Positions 51,075 to 60,327 are shown, counted from the stretch's first letter. The stretch is DNA of 64,000 nucleotides from DASQFI01 sp035633215 (GCA_035633215.1 DASQFI010000045.1:124001-188000), one strand, 5' to 3'. Notes: generated by a model not told the origin, from the sequence alone. Translations and numbers: made by a program.

Positions 51075-51795
51075 AATTCAGCAGCGCCAGTTGCTGCCGT
51101 GCGTCCTGCGAATACGCCGACTCGGGAAACTCGTCGACGACGCGCTTGAACGCGGCACGGGCTTCCTCTTTCTTGCCCGCTTTGACGCACGTCCGCGCCA
51201 GCTCCATCAACACGCCATCGATGGGCAGCGCGCCGTCACGATCGGCGGACAGATCCGTGAGCGCTTTGATCGCGTCGTCGTACTTGGTCTGGCCAGCGAG
51301 GGCTTCGGCGCGGCCCAGCTTGGCCATGGGCACGTAGACCGACGACCCCGTGCGGGCAGCGACGTCGGCGAACGCCTTTTCGGCTTCGGCGAGTCGTCCG
51401 AGGGACAGCAGTGCGCCGGCCGCGTGATACTGCGCCGCGAGTCCGGCGTCGGTGGACGGATACGTCGCCGCTACTTCCTGGAACGCCTTCAGCGCGGCTT
51501 CCTGGCGCGCGCGGTCGGTCGGGTACGTATTGGGGGCCTGGGTCGCACCTGGCACCGTCGGCGCGGGAACGATCTGACTCTGTGTCACGGCCATCGCGAT
51601 GCCCAGCATCGCGCCGGCTTTGTCGTTGGTCCGTTTGCGCCAGTAGAGATACCCGCCGCCAATCGCCAGGACGAGCAGGACGACGACCGAGACCATCATG
51701 ATCCGATCGCGGTTGGCAGCGAAGGTCTCCACGACGCGCGCCGCCGTCTGCGCGACCTCGTTCTGCTTCAGGTGATGCCGTTCTTGCGCTTTCAT
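51073..51795 (-). CDS. YfgM-like TPR membrane protein
   Basis: The 240 residues have a cytoplasmic N-terminus (KAQERHHLKQNEVAQTAARV), one TM helix (about 33-53, IMMVSVVVLLVLAIGGGYLYW), and a periplasmic TPR domain with AAQYHAAGALLSLGRLAEAEKAF and ARTCVKAGKKEEARAAF. The layout is that of YfgM, an ancillary subunit of the Sec translocon and periplasmic chaperone network; the exact role here is unproven. The ATG at 51795 follows GAGG with 6-nt spacing. A tRNA gene lies upstream on the same strand. Confidence 0.82.
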   Translation of the reverse strand: MKAQERHHLKQNEVAQTAARVVETFAANRDRIMMVSVVVLLVLAIGGGYLYWRKRTNDKAGAMLGIAMAVTQSQIVPAPTVPGATQAPNTYPTDRARQEAALKAFQEVAATYPSTDAGLAAQYHAAGALLSLGRLAEAEKAFADVAARTGSSVYVPMAKLGRAEALAGQTKYDDAIKALTDLSADRDGALPIDGVLMELARTCVKAGKKEEARAAFKRVVDEFPESAYSQDARQQLALLN

Positions 51796-51833
51796 CGTCG
51801 TCCTCGTTTCACCCTCGCCGACCACATGCACTT

Positions 51834-51910
51834 TGGCGCGCCCGGGCCGATTCGAACGGCCGGCCCCCGCCTTAGGAGGGCGGTGCTCTATCCATCTGAG
51901 CTACGGGCGC
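51834..51910 (-). tRNA. tRNA-Arg(CCU)
   Basis: On the minus strand the acceptor GCGCCCG (51910-51904) pairs with CGGGCGC, followed by the discriminator G and an encoded CCA (51836-51834). The D arm is GCTCAGATGGATAGAGC. The anticodon stem CCGCC/GGCGG holds the loop CTCCTAA with anticodon CCT. The T arm is GGCCG-TTCGAAT-CGGCC. It decodes AGG. Confidence 0.95.
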
Positions 51911-52012
51911 GTGAACGAAACTTCGAACTGAGAACTTCGAACGTCGAACTGAAGATCGAACGTCATTCGGTCTGAGGCCTGGGCCGTTCCGAACTCCGAA
52001 GTTCGAAGTTCT
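51911..52012. repeat. AACTTCGAAC-type short inverted repeats between tRNA-Arg and apt
   Basis: GAACTTCGAACG near 51930 and CCGAAGTTCGAAGTTC near 52000 are complementary words. Several AACTGA/AACGTC variants lie between. The stretch sits at the 3' end of apt and the 5' side of the tRNA and may fold into a weak terminator. No coding frame is seen. Confidence 0.5.
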
Positions 52013-52549
52013 TTAGTACTCGAGAACTGCCCCGACGTTTTCCCCCGTCAGCTTCTCGCGGCCCTTCAGCGCGACCAGCTCGATCAGAAACTGCACGCCG
52101 ACGACCTCCGCACCGAGCCCACGCACCAAGCCGACCGTCGCCGATGCCGTTCCGCCGGTCGCGAGGAGATCATCCACCACGAGCACGCGCTGGCCCGTCG
52201 CGGCCGCGTCCTCGTGGATTTCCAGCGAGTCGGTACCGTATTCGAGCGCGTACGAGGCGCGACGCGTGCGCGACGGCAGCTTGCCCAGTTTCCGCACCGG
52301 CGCGAAGCCGGCCTTGAGCCGGTCCGCGATCGCCGATCCGAAAATGAAGCCGCGGCTCTCGATCCCGACGACGACGTCGACGCGCGAGGCGCGATACGGA
52401 TCGGTCATGGCCGCGACCGCGAGCTGGAATCCCTCCCGGTCCTTCAAGAGCGTCGTGACGTCGTAGAACAGAATGCCCGGCTTGGGGAAATCCGGCACGT
52501 GCCGGATTCGCTCCTTCAACGACTGCATGACGGCCTCGTCCATCCTCAT
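52013..52549 (-). CDS. apt: Adenine phosphoribosyltransferase
   Basis: Salvages adenine to AMP with PRPP. The 178-residue protein has FPKPGILFYDVTTLLKD, DVVVGIESRGFIFGSAIADRL, KLPSRTRRASYALEYGTDSLEIH and the PRPP-binding loop RVLVVDDLLATGGTASA. Length and motif order are normal. The ATG at 52549 overlaps the acylphosphatase stop (ATGA). Confidence 0.96.
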   Translation of the reverse strand: MRMDEAVMQSLKERIRHVPDFPKPGILFYDVTTLLKDREGFQLAVAAMTDPYRASRVDVVVGIESRGFIFGSAIADRLKAGFAPVRKLGKLPSRTRRASYALEYGTDSLEIHEDAAATGQRVLVVDDLLATGGTASATVGLVRGLGAEVVGVQFLIELVALKGREKLTGENVGAVLEY

Positions 52550-52818
52550 CGCACGCTGAATCCGTCGAACCGGCCAGTCGGCACGTCATCCAGCATGTCG
52601 ACCTGCTCGACGCGGGCCGCCGGCGGACCGCGGCGGATCTTGCGTTCCATTCTCGTGACGGCCTCGCGATCGCCTTCGACGAACGCTTCCACGCTGCCGT
52701 CGGGGAGATTCCTCACCCACCCCTGCACGCCTTCGAGCCTGGCCGCCTCGAAGACGTGGAACCGGAAGCCCACACCCTGAACGCGCCCGCTCACGACGAA
52801 GCGGCGAGCGATGAGCAT
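52546..52818 (-). CDS. acyP: Acylphosphatase
   Basis: The 90-residue protein has ARRFVVSGRVQGVGFRFHVFEAA with the catalytic Arg, GWVRNLPDGSVEAFVEGD with the catalytic Asn, and a family-typical C-terminus. It hydrolyses acyl phosphates such as acetyl- or carbamoyl-phosphate. The ATG at 52818 lies 6 nt after a minus-strand TATACT and lacks a Shine-Dalgarno site, so the message is probably leaderless. It overlaps apt. Confidence 0.93.
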   Translation of the reverse strand: MLIARRFVVSGRVQGVGFRFHVFEAARLEGVQGWVRNLPDGSVEAFVEGDREAVTRMERKIRRGPPAARVEQVDMLDDVPTGRFDGFSVR

Positions 52819-52824
52819 CTCAAC

Positions 52825-52830
52825 AGTATA
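52825..52830 (-). promoter_or_regulatory. TATACT -10 box of acyP-apt
   Basis: Minus-strand TATACT (52830-52825) is separated by exactly 6 nt from the acyP ATG, the same spacing as in mutS and the deoxyhypusine synthase-like gene. A leaderless transcript is predicted. No clear -35 box was seen. Confidence 0.5.
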
Positions 52831-52877
52831 GCGAGGGGCTCTCTGATGCTCAGAACTCGGAACCCCGGGCACCAGTC

Positions 52878-55800
52878 TCACTTAACGACGATAGGGGTCA
52901 TCCCCGCTTTCGTGAGCGCCGCATTGAACGTCTCGACATCGGTCTTCAACGCCGTGCGTGCGGCCAGCAGGATCTTGTCGGCGACCGTCTTCAGATCCTT
53001 GACGCGTTCGCTGATGGGCGTGCCCATCCGTCGTTCGGCGTTCGCGATGTTGGCGTAGAGGACGACGAGCTGATTGTCGAGCCGCCCAGGGAAGTTCAGA
53101 GCGTCCTGGCCCCCCTCACCCTGGATCTGCGTCATCGCGCTTTCAACCGCGGTCAGACGATCCGTCAGCGTTTTCGCCGCCGCCGTCACGGGCGAGCCAG
53201 CGCCGGTCTTGCCAGAAATCTCCGTCACGAGCCGCTTGACTTCGCGGATCTTCAACAGGTTCGTGTACAGCTCGTTGATCTGCCCGCCGACTTCGCGCGC
53301 GAGGCGCAGCTGCTCGGCGCCCTCGGCGTCCGTCATGTTCGGCAAAAGGCGCGGATCGGTCTTCAGCCGGAACGTCTGGGTTTCTGACCAGGTGCCGGAG
53401 CTCACCTTCACGGTGTAAACGCCCGGCGGCATCTTCGGTCCCACGCCTCCGCCGCCGCCCCACATCACGATGCCCGGAGGCTGCGTGTACATCGTCGGGA
53501 AGCGCATGTTCGTCCACACGGCGCGGTTCATCCCTTGAACGGCGCTCGCGACGCCCGCAGGGCCGGCAGGGCCACCGCCCCGACCCTGGACTCCGCCGCC
53601 TTCCCCGCCGCCCTCACCGGCGCCGCGCCCGCCACCACGGCCTCCGCCGCCGCCCCCGGCTCCGCCGCCGCCCCCGCCTCGGGCTGGCGTGGCTGCCGCT
53701 GGCTCACCGCCGCCTCTGCCCGCGGCACTTGGAGTACCCATCACGGTTCCGGGATCAGGAATAGGCGCCGTTCCCGGCTGCGCGGTCCACGTCGCGACCG
53801 ACGTGCCTTTTGCGTCGAGGATCTCGACCGTCACGGGCGCCGCCGGCGCCTCGCGGAACCAGTAGTAGAACGACGGCGCGGGCACGGCGCCGGCCGCCGC
53901 CCCAACGCGATAGCCGTCCTCCGGCTTGAAGAGAATCGCGGCCGGTGGGGTCGTGCCCGGCTTGACGGTGCGCAGCGGCGCCAGGTTGCTGAGAATCCAG
54001 AATCCCCGTCCCTGCGTCGTGACGATCAGATCGTCGCGATACACCATGAGATCCGACACCGGCGCGATCGGCAGGTTGAGCTGCAGCGGCTGCCAGTGCG
54101 CGCCGTCGTCGAACGACACATAGAGCCCGAACTCGGAGCCCGCGTACAGCAGACCGCGGCGTACCGGATCTTCGCGAACCACGCGCGTGAAATGCCAGTT
54201 AGGAATCCCATTTTTGCCGTCCGCGATCCGGCGCCACGTCTTGCCGTAGTCGTTGGTCTGATAGATGTACGGCGTGAAGTCGCCCTGCCGGTAGCGGTAC
54301 ATCGCGACGGTCGCACGCCCAGGGTCGTGGACCGACGGATCGATCGAGTTGATGCAGCCCTCCGGCCATTCTTTGGGCGATGCGGGTGTCCACGTCTTGC
54401 CGTTGTCGCGCGAGACGTGGATCAGCCCGTCGTCGCTGCCGGACCACAGGAGCCCGGGCGTCGTGGTCGACTCCTCGAAGGCGAAGATCGTGCTGTACAC
54501 CTCGACTCCGGTGTTGTCGCGCGTAATGCCCTCGCCGCCCGAGTACTCCTGCCGTTTCTTGTCGTTGCGCGTCAGGTCGCCGCTCACGACCGTCCAATCG
54601 AGCCCGCCGTTGGTCGTCCGATGGACGTACTGCGACGTCGTGTACACGACGTCCGGATTGTGCGGAGAGATCTTGATCGGCGCGTTCCATTGCTGCCGGT
54701 ATTTCATGTCCGCCGCGCGCTGTCCGGTCTGGCTGTCGGCGTACACCCGCACGTTTTCGCTGACGCCGAACCTGCGGTCCGTGCGGCTCATGGTGCCGCC
54801 GTAGTTGCCGGCGTAGATGATGTTGAAATCACGCGGATCGACCGCGATGTGCCCGCTCTCGCCGCCGCCCACGGCATACGTTTCGCCCTGATTGGAGCTC
54901 GGGACGGCGATCGTCGAGTTGTCCTGCTGGGCGCCGTACACCCAGTACGGCCAGCGCGTGTCCACGGTCAGCCGGTAGATCTCGGACGTGATCTGATTGT
55001 TCTGCGGCGTCCACGCTTTGGCATCGAGGCTGACGGTCGCGCCGCCGTCGTTGCCGTTGATCATGGCCTTGTTGTTGGTCGGGTTGATCCAGAGGTCGTG
55101 ATAGTCGCCGTGCGTGACGATGCCGGCGTTCTGAAAGGTCTTGCCGCCGTCGGTGGACTTCAACGCCCCGACGTTCAGCCCGTACACCGTGTCGACGTCC
55201 ACTGGATCAGCGTGAATGTGCGTGTAGTACCACGCGCGCTGCTGGAGCGCGCGGCCGGTGAAGCCGCGCGTCCACGTCGTGCCGCCGTCATCCGAGCGGT
55301 ACACGCCGCCCTGATCGAATTCGGCTTCGACCTGCGCGTACACGCGCTTGGAGTCCGCTCCGGAAATCGAGACCCCGATGCGGCCCATCCGGCCCTTCGG
55401 CAGACCGTTGGTCAGGCGCTGCCAGGTGTTGCCGCCATCGGTCGTGCGGTACATCCCGCTCTCGGGACCGCCGGAGTTGATCGTCCACGGCTTCCGTTCC
55501 GTGGTCCACATGGCGGCGATCATCGTGTTCGGGTTCTTCGCATCCATCGTCAGGTCGACGGCGCCCGTGCGATCGCTCAGGAAGTGCACGTTCTGCCAGG
55601 TCTTGCCGCCATCGCTCGAGCGATAGACGCCGCGCTCCTTGTTGGGCGCGAAGAGATTGCCAAGGGCGGCGACGTAGACGAGATCCGGGTTCGTCGGATG
55701 GATGCGGATGCGTCCAATCGTGCCGGCCTCGCGGAGCCCGATGTGCGTCCATGTTTTGCCGGCGTCAGTGGACTTGTACATGCCGATGCCGGGCGACACG

Positions 55801-56219
55801 TTGCCGCGCGGACAGGCCGAGCCCGTGCCGACGTAGATCACGTTCGGATTGGCATCGGAGACTTCGATCGCGCCAATCGACGCGGCCTCAAAGAATCCGT
55901 CGGAGATGTTGGACCAGGTCGCGCCGGCATCCGTCGTGCGCCACACGCCGCCGCCCGTGCTGCCCATGTAATAGAGTTGCGTGTTCGATCGCACTCCGCC
56001 GACCGCGGTGACGCGTCCGCCGCGGCTGAACACGGACAGGTTCCGAAACTGGATCCCGCTCAGGAGCGACGGATCGACCGTGACGTTCGGGTTCTGGGTC
56101 TGGGCCGCGGCTTGTGTGATCGGCGGACGATCCGCCAGCACGGGAGGGGCGAGCATCAGGCCGCCAACCGCGAGCGCCAGGGTGCTGACTTTGGCCGAGC
56201 GCTTCCAACTTGTCGTCAT
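52878..56219 (-). CDS. Large secreted Asp-box (VPS10/sortilin-like) propeller protein
   Basis: The 1113-residue protein begins with a signal peptide (about 1-29, ending VLA-DR). Two beta-propellers of the BNR/Asp-box type follow: STDAGKTW, SSDGGKTW, TTDGGNTW, SDDGGTTW, STDGGKTF, TNGGLDW and SRDNGKTW repeats over about 80-700. A Gly/Arg-rich insertion of some 65 residues lies near 820-890. A beta-sandwich and a helical C-terminal segment (about 960-1113) complete the chain. Such proteins occur in large numbers in acidobacteria and may bind or degrade glycans or peptides, but no catalytic residues could be assigned. Strong RBS GGAGG, 5 nt before the ATG. Confidence 0.88.
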   Translation of the reverse strand: MTTSWKRSAKVSTLALAVGGLMLAPPVLADRPPITQAAAQTQNPNVTVDPSLLSGIQFRNLSVFSRGGRVTAVGGVRSNTQLYYMGSTGGGVWRTTDAGATWSNISDGFFEAASIGAIEVSDANPNVIYVGTGSACPRGNVSPGIGMYKSTDAGKTWTHIGLREAGTIGRIRIHPTNPDLVYVAALGNLFAPNKERGVYRSSDGGKTWQNVHFLSDRTGAVDLTMDAKNPNTMIAAMWTTERKPWTINSGGPESGMYRTTDGGNTWQRLTNGLPKGRMGRIGVSISGADSKRVYAQVEAEFDQGGVYRSDDGGTTWTRGFTGRALQQRAWYYTHIHADPVDVDTVYGLNVGALKSTDGGKTFQNAGIVTHGDYHDLWINPTNNKAMINGNDGGATVSLDAKAWTPQNNQITSEIYRLTVDTRWPYWVYGAQQDNSTIAVPSSNQGETYAVGGGESGHIAVDPRDFNIIYAGNYGGTMSRTDRRFGVSENVRVYADSQTGQRAADMKYRQQWNAPIKISPHNPDVVYTTSQYVHRTTNGGLDWTVVSGDLTRNDKKRQEYSGGEGITRDNTGVEVYSTIFAFEESTTTPGLLWSGSDDGLIHVSRDNGKTWTPASPKEWPEGCINSIDPSVHDPGRATVAMYRYRQGDFTPYIYQTNDYGKTWRRIADGKNGIPNWHFTRVVREDPVRRGLLYAGSEFGLYVSFDDGAHWQPLQLNLPIAPVSDLMVYRDDLIVTTQGRGFWILSNLAPLRTVKPGTTPPAAILFKPEDGYRVGAAAGAVPAPSFYYWFREAPAAPVTVEILDAKGTSVATWTAQPGTAPIPDPGTVMGTPSAAGRGGGEPAAATPARGGGGGGAGGGGGGRGGGRGAGEGGGEGGGVQGRGGGPAGPAGVASAVQGMNRAVWTNMRFPTMYTQPPGIVMWGGGGGVGPKMPPGVYTVKVSSGTWSETQTFRLKTDPRLLPNMTDAEGAEQLRLAREVGGQINELYTNLLKIREVKRLVTEISGKTGAGSPVTAAAKTLTDRLTAVESAMTQIQGEGGQDALNFPGRLDNQLVVLYANIANAERRMGTPISERVKDLKTVADKILLAARTALKTDVETFNAALTKAGMTPIVVK

Positions 56220-56315
56220 GTTTTCCTCCAGGCGAGAGATAAAGCCTGTTCGCCCGACCGAAGGAGAGTAGCTGAGCGTTGAGGTCCTGGTCTACTCTTT
56301 GCTCTGAACCCGGTA

Positions 56316-57539
56316 ATGCATGTTTTCCTTGCGGCACTGGCGGCAGCGTCGATCAGCGCGCAGACGGCGCAGACCACGCCGCAGCCCCCGCAGCAGCCCG
56401 CGACCACGGTCGTGGGCGCCGAAGGACGGCTCGTCAGCCTGATCTTCCTGCGCGCCGACGCGGAAAACGTCACCCGCCGCGTGTATGACGCGCTCCTCGA
56501 CCGCCAGCCGAACGAGCAGGAATTTGCGGACTCGGTCGCCGAGCTGCAGCGTGGGCGCCTGCCGCAGCAGCTGTCCACGATCGTCCAGAACGCCGAGTTC
56601 ACCGATCGCGCCGCGACGTTGTCGGCCGCCCAGATGCTCGATCAGGTGTTTGAAGGAATGCTGAATCGCCGGCCAACCCCGGCGGAAGCCAAGGCGTATT
56701 TGCCGCAGATTCAGGCGCGGCAGTACTCCCCGGCGCTGCTGAAGCTGGTCACCTCGGAGAGTTTCAGAAAGCAGGTGGCCCAGGATCGCGCGGCCGCACC
56801 TGAACGGCCACCGGCCAGTCCGGCGTCTGCCGCGGGTAGGCCGACTTCCGCGGCGCCTCCGTCGATGCCGTCACCGGCGCCAGCGACCTCGGCGCCGCCG
56901 GCGACGACGGTCCCGATGCCGCCGGCCGCATCGCCGGTAACGCCGTCACCGTCGTCACTGCCCGCAGCGAGACCGCCGCTGCGGCCGGCGCCGTTCCCGA
57001 CGGCACGGGCCGCAACGGTCAGCACGCCGCTCGTCGCGCCGCCGGCGTTGTCGGCCGAGTGGACTCGCATCCTCGCCTGTCAGGATCAGGTCGTCAGCCA
57101 GTTCCGGACCGAGCCGCCGCGAAAGGTGCTGATACGCTTTGCCGCCGCCGAAATCAGCGCGTCGAGCGTGCGCGGCACGGCCGTCGACGCGTTCGAGACC
57201 AACCGCCGCTTGAGCTACCAGTGCACCGGCGGACGAGCCACCGCCGGATATCTCGATTCGCGGCCCCAGCGGACCGCTCGCCCCGACGCGGACTTTTCTC
57301 TGGAGGAAGTCGAAGTCCGGGCGTGCCATGCGGCCGTGACCGTGGCGCTGACGGCCGACCGCCGCGACGCTGACGCGACCTTCGAGACCGCGGGCGTGAT
57401 GCCCACCGACGCCAGCCTGTTCATTCGCGGCGCCGGCGCGGATCGCGCGAGACCCGGGCAACCGCAGGCGTTCACCTACCAATGCCAATGGGACGGCAAC
57501 AGCATCCTCGGGGCCACCTTTACGTTCGTGTCGCGGTGA
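56316..57539 (+). CDS. Secreted protein with DUF4214-like helical domain and duplicated C-terminal region
   Basis: The 407 residues have a short signal peptide (about 1-16). A helical segment (about 45-150) contains two similar units, VYDALLDRQPNEQEFADSVAELQRG and VFEGMLNRRPTPAEAKAYLPQI. These resemble the DUF4214 pattern found in surface proteins. A Pro/Ala/Ser-rich linker follows (about 160-245). The C-terminal part repeats a module with ILACQDQVVSQF..YQCTGG and VRACHAAVTVAL..YQCQWDG, each with two Cys. Function unknown; export is likely. It is divergent from the large Asp-box protein gene. Confidence 0.7.
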   Translation: MHVFLAALAAASISAQTAQTTPQPPQQPATTVVGAEGRLVSLIFLRADAENVTRRVYDALLDRQPNEQEFADSVAELQRGRLPQQLSTIVQNAEFTDRAATLSAAQMLDQVFEGMLNRRPTPAEAKAYLPQIQARQYSPALLKLVTSESFRKQVAQDRAAAPERPPASPASAAGRPTSAAPPSMPSPAPATSAPPATTVPMPPAASPVTPSPSSLPAARPPLRPAPFPTARAATVSTPLVAPPALSAEWTRILACQDQVVSQFRTEPPRKVLIRFAAAEISASSVRGTAVDAFETNRRLSYQCTGGRATAGYLDSRPQRTARPDADFSLEEVEVRACHAAVTVALTADRRDADATFETAGVMPTDASLFIRGAGADRARPGQPQAFTYQCQWDGNSILGATFTFVSR

Positions 57540-57645
57540 CGACGGTTTTTTGACCTCTGTCGATCCCGCGCCCCCTCATTCGACGTGTCAGTAGAGCGGG
57601 ATTGAGGGGGTTGATACCGCCCGGTCCCGAAAAGGAGATCCGACC

Positions 57646-58047
57646 ATGCGTTTCATGATGATCGTGAAAGCGAGCAAGGAATCCGAGGCCGGCATCCTGC
57701 CGACCGAGCAGGAGCTCGCTCAGATGGCGAAGTACAACGAAGAGCTGGTGAAAGCCGGCGTCCTGCTCGCGGGCGAGGGATTGCAGGCGAGCTCGAAGGG
57801 CGCACGCGTGCAGTACGCAGGACCCAAGCGCACAGTCATCGACGGACCCTTCATGGAAGCCAAGGAGCTCATCGCCGGCTTCTGGCTGATTCAAGCGAAG
57901 TCGAAGGACGAAGCGCTCGAATGGGCGCGCCGCGTGCCCTTCGACAAGGGCGAGGTCGAAGTGCGGCAACTCTTCGAGCTCGAAGACTTCGGTTCGGGTG
58001 AGGCGATCGACCGGCACGCGAAGATTCGGGACCAGATCACCCGGTAG
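57646..58047 (+). CDS. YciI/DGPF-domain protein
   Basis: The 133-residue protein has the YCII-related pattern: MRFMMIVKASKESEAGILPTEQ, YNEELVKAGVLLAGEGL, TVIDGPFMEAKELIAGFWLI and EALEWARRVPF. The DGPF-type motif and length are those of YciI partners encoded beside ECF42 sigma factors, which is exactly the arrangement here. GGAG lies about 8 nt before the ATG. Biochemical role unknown. Confidence 0.92.
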   Translation: MRFMMIVKASKESEAGILPTEQELAQMAKYNEELVKAGVLLAGEGLQASSKGARVQYAGPKRTVIDGPFMEAKELIAGFWLIQAKSKDEALEWARRVPFDKGEVEVRQLFELEDFGSGEAIDRHAKIRDQITR

Positions 58048-58106
58048 TTCCGGTCGCCGCGTGGGCGGCTTGTCTGATATGGCCGGAGGTGGTCTGATCG
58101 CTCTTC

Positions 58107-59396
58107 GTGACCACCGACGAGACCGGGCGTGCCATTGACGCAGTCTGGAGAATCGAATCGCCCAGGCTGATTGCCGGCCTGACGCACATCGTGCGCGACG
58201 TCGGGCTGGCCGAGGATCTCGCGCACGACGCCCTGGTCGCCGCGCTCGAACAGTGGCCCGCGTCGGGGGTGCCGCGCAATCCGGGCGCGTGGCTCATGGC
58301 AACGGCCAAGCATCGCGCCATCGATCACTTCCGCCGGGGCAAGCTTCTCGAGCGCAAGCACGAAGAGATCGGATACGCGCTCGAGGCCGAGCAACAACGC
58401 GACGCTGCCCAGCTCGACGACGCGATCGACGATCCGGTCGGCGACGATCTCCTGCGCCTGGTCTTCATCGCCTGCCACCCGGTGCTGTCGACCGAGGCGC
58501 GGGTGGCGCTGACGCTGCGGCTGCTCGGGGGTCTCACGACCGACGAAATCGCGCGCGCGTTTCTCGTCTCCGAGCCGACCATTGCCCAGCGTATCGTCCG
58601 TGCCAAGCGGACATTGGCCGACAAGGGTGCGCAGTTCGAAGTGCCACGCGGCGCCGAGCTTGCCGCTCGCCTGTCGTCGGTGCTCGAGGTCATTTATCTC
58701 GTCTTCAACGAGGGCTACGCGGCGACCGCTGGCGACGACTGGATGCGCCCCGCGCTCTGCGAGGAGGCGCTCCGTCAGGGCCGGATCCTGGCCGAGCTGA
58801 TGCCGGCGGAGGCCGAGGTCCACGGCCTGGTTGCGCTGATGGAAATCCAGGCGTCGCGCGCGCGGGCGCGGCTCGGACCTTCGGGCGAGCCCATTCTGCT
58901 CTTCGATCAGAATCGCGCGCTGTGGGATCGCTTGTTGATTCGACGCGGACTCGACGCGCTGGCGCGTGCGGATCAGCTCGGCGGCACACCCAGGCCCTAT
59001 GCGCTGCAGGCATCGATCGCCGCGTGCCACGCCCGGGCGCGCACGCCCGACGAGACGGACTGGGCGAGGATCGTGTCGCTCTACGAGGTACTGCTGACCC
59101 TGGCGCCGTCGCCCGTGGTCGAGTTGAACCGTGCGGTGGCGGTCGCGATGGCCTCGGGGCCCGAGGCGGGATTGACGATCGTCGATCGGCTCAGGTCCGA
59201 GTCGGCGCTCGACGGCTACCACCTGTTGCCGAGCGTGCGCGGCGATCTCCTCGTCCGTCTCGGCCGTTTTGCCGACGCGCAGCCTGAATTCGAGCGCGCC
59301 GCCTCACTCACGCGCAACGCCCGCGAGCGGCAGTTGCTGCTCGATCGCGCCGCCGTGTGCGTGCGCGAATCCGCGGAGACGTCGCGCCGCGGGTAA
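58107..59396 (+). CDS. ECF42-type RNA polymerase sigma factor
   Basis: The 429 residues start with sigma regions 2 (GLAEDLAHDALVAALEQWP, NPGAWLMATAKHRAIDHFRR) and 4 (ALTLRLLGGLTTDEIARAFLVSEPTIAQRIVRAKRTL). A long C-terminal TPR-like extension (about 190-425) is characteristic of the ECF42 group. The extension contains VFNEGYAA, ALMEIQASRARAR, LELNRAVAVAMA-like VELNRAVAVAMASGPEAG and YHLLPSVRGDLLVRLGR. ECF42 factors work with the adjacent YciI-family genes; no anti-sigma gene is expected. The GTG at 58107 is used. Its target promoter was not identified. Confidence 0.92.
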   Translation: MTTDETGRAIDAVWRIESPRLIAGLTHIVRDVGLAEDLAHDALVAALEQWPASGVPRNPGAWLMATAKHRAIDHFRRGKLLERKHEEIGYALEAEQQRDAAQLDDAIDDPVGDDLLRLVFIACHPVLSTEARVALTLRLLGGLTTDEIARAFLVSEPTIAQRIVRAKRTLADKGAQFEVPRGAELAARLSSVLEVIYLVFNEGYAATAGDDWMRPALCEEALRQGRILAELMPAEAEVHGLVALMEIQASRARARLGPSGEPILLFDQNRALWDRLLIRRGLDALARADQLGGTPRPYALQASIAACHARARTPDETDWARIVSLYEVLLTLAPSPVVELNRAVAVAMASGPEAGLTIVDRLRSESALDGYHLLPSVRGDLLVRLGRFADAQPEFERAASLTRNARERQLLLDRAAVCVRESAETSRRG

Positions 59397-59547
59397 GGTG
59401 ATGGCGGGCGGCGCTTGTCGGCGAGGCGATCCTCAGACGAGCCGCAATGTGATCAGGATCGTCGCCAGGCTCGCGAAGTAGTTCACGACCAGCGTGACGG
59501 TCAGAACCACGACGGTCTTGAGCAGTGCCTCGACTTCACGGCCTCGG

Positions 59548-60264
59548 TCAGGGCCTCGCCGCATGGGAGTGCGCGGACGCGTGTTCGGCCGACGGATCGA
59601 TCTGGGACACCTCAGTGTCGCCGGCGACTGGCGCGGCCGATCGTCGAACGAGATCGTTCAGCCAGTGCGGCATCAAGAACGCCCGTCGACGATGCCCCGA
59701 GCCGGGCTGCTCATTGTCGTGGGCATGCGAACCTCGGGCCAGCCACCACGACGCGAGGCTTCGTCCGAGACACGCGGTGCCGAGGGCGTAGTAGCCCAGG
59801 CCGACGGCACCGGTGGTGATCCACGGATTCGCGCCCGTGAGCCGAGCGATCGCTGCGGCGATCAGCAGGACCGCGCCCGTGTCACCGGCGGCCGCAAGCA
59901 CTCTCAGAAGAACCGTAGCGGCGCGGCGCGACTCAGGCTCCAGGGTCAATCGCATGCCTCCCGGTGCCGGGCCAGCCAAAGATGGGTCGAAGGTCGAACC
60001 GGGTTCGCGCGAGAGTCGTGAGAGTTCCGTCAGCAGCGGCTCAGGACGAATGCCGATGGCGTCCGCGTACGCGCGAAGAAACCCGCGCCGGAAAATGCCG
60101 CGCGGCAATTTCGACACGTCGCCGTTCTCGAGCGCGACGAGCAGCGAGCGTCTGATCTTGGTCGATTCGGCAATCGCTTCCAACGTGATCCCGCGCCGCT
60201 CTCGTTCGCTCCGCAGACTCCGACCAAAGGACGAGTCTCGAGTGAGCACGATTCTGTCGACCAT
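59548..60264 (-). CDS. RodZ-type HTH membrane protein
   Basis: The 238-residue protein begins with an HTH_25/XRE-type domain: FGRSLRSERERRGITLEAIAESTKIRRSLLVALENGDVSKLPRGIFRRGFLRAYADAIG. This is the RodZ/YfgA N-terminal pattern. Hydrophobic stretches follow around 130-180 (VLLIAAAIARL, GAVGLGYYALGTACLG), then a polar tail. It lacks the periplasmic DUF4115 domain of true RodZ, so a transcription or scaffold role is open. The ATG at 60264 is preferred; an in-frame TTG at 60288 adds eight codons. Confidence 0.78.
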   Translation of the reverse strand: MVDRIVLTRDSSFGRSLRSERERRGITLEAIAESTKIRRSLLVALENGDVSKLPRGIFRRGFLRAYADAIGIRPEPLLTELSRLSREPGSTFDPSLAGPAPGGMRLTLEPESRRAATVLLRVLAAAGDTGAVLLIAAAIARLTGANPWITTGAVGLGYYALGTACLGRSLASWWLARGSHAHDNEQPGSGHRRRAFLMPHWLNDLVRRSAAPVAGDTEVSQIDPSAEHASAHSHAARP

Positions 60265-60327
60265 ATGCGCCGGGTCGAGTCGATGCAAGACGTATTTCGA
60301 TGCGCGGACGGGTGGCCCGCCCGCGCC

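Noticed and set aside
56203..56217. 15-bp match (TTCCAACTTGTCGTC) to the end of the GIY-YIG element
   Set aside because: It lies over the first codons of the Asp-box gene, lacks the outer GTGCCG part and any partner repeat, and those codons encode an ordinary signal-peptide start. Probably chance, though a tiny relic cannot be excluded.
53535..56282. 915-codon open frame antisense to the Asp-box protein
   Set aside because: Composition is dominated by Arg, Ala, His and Val as expected for an antisense shadow; the minus-strand frame has signal peptide, repeats and a strong RBS.
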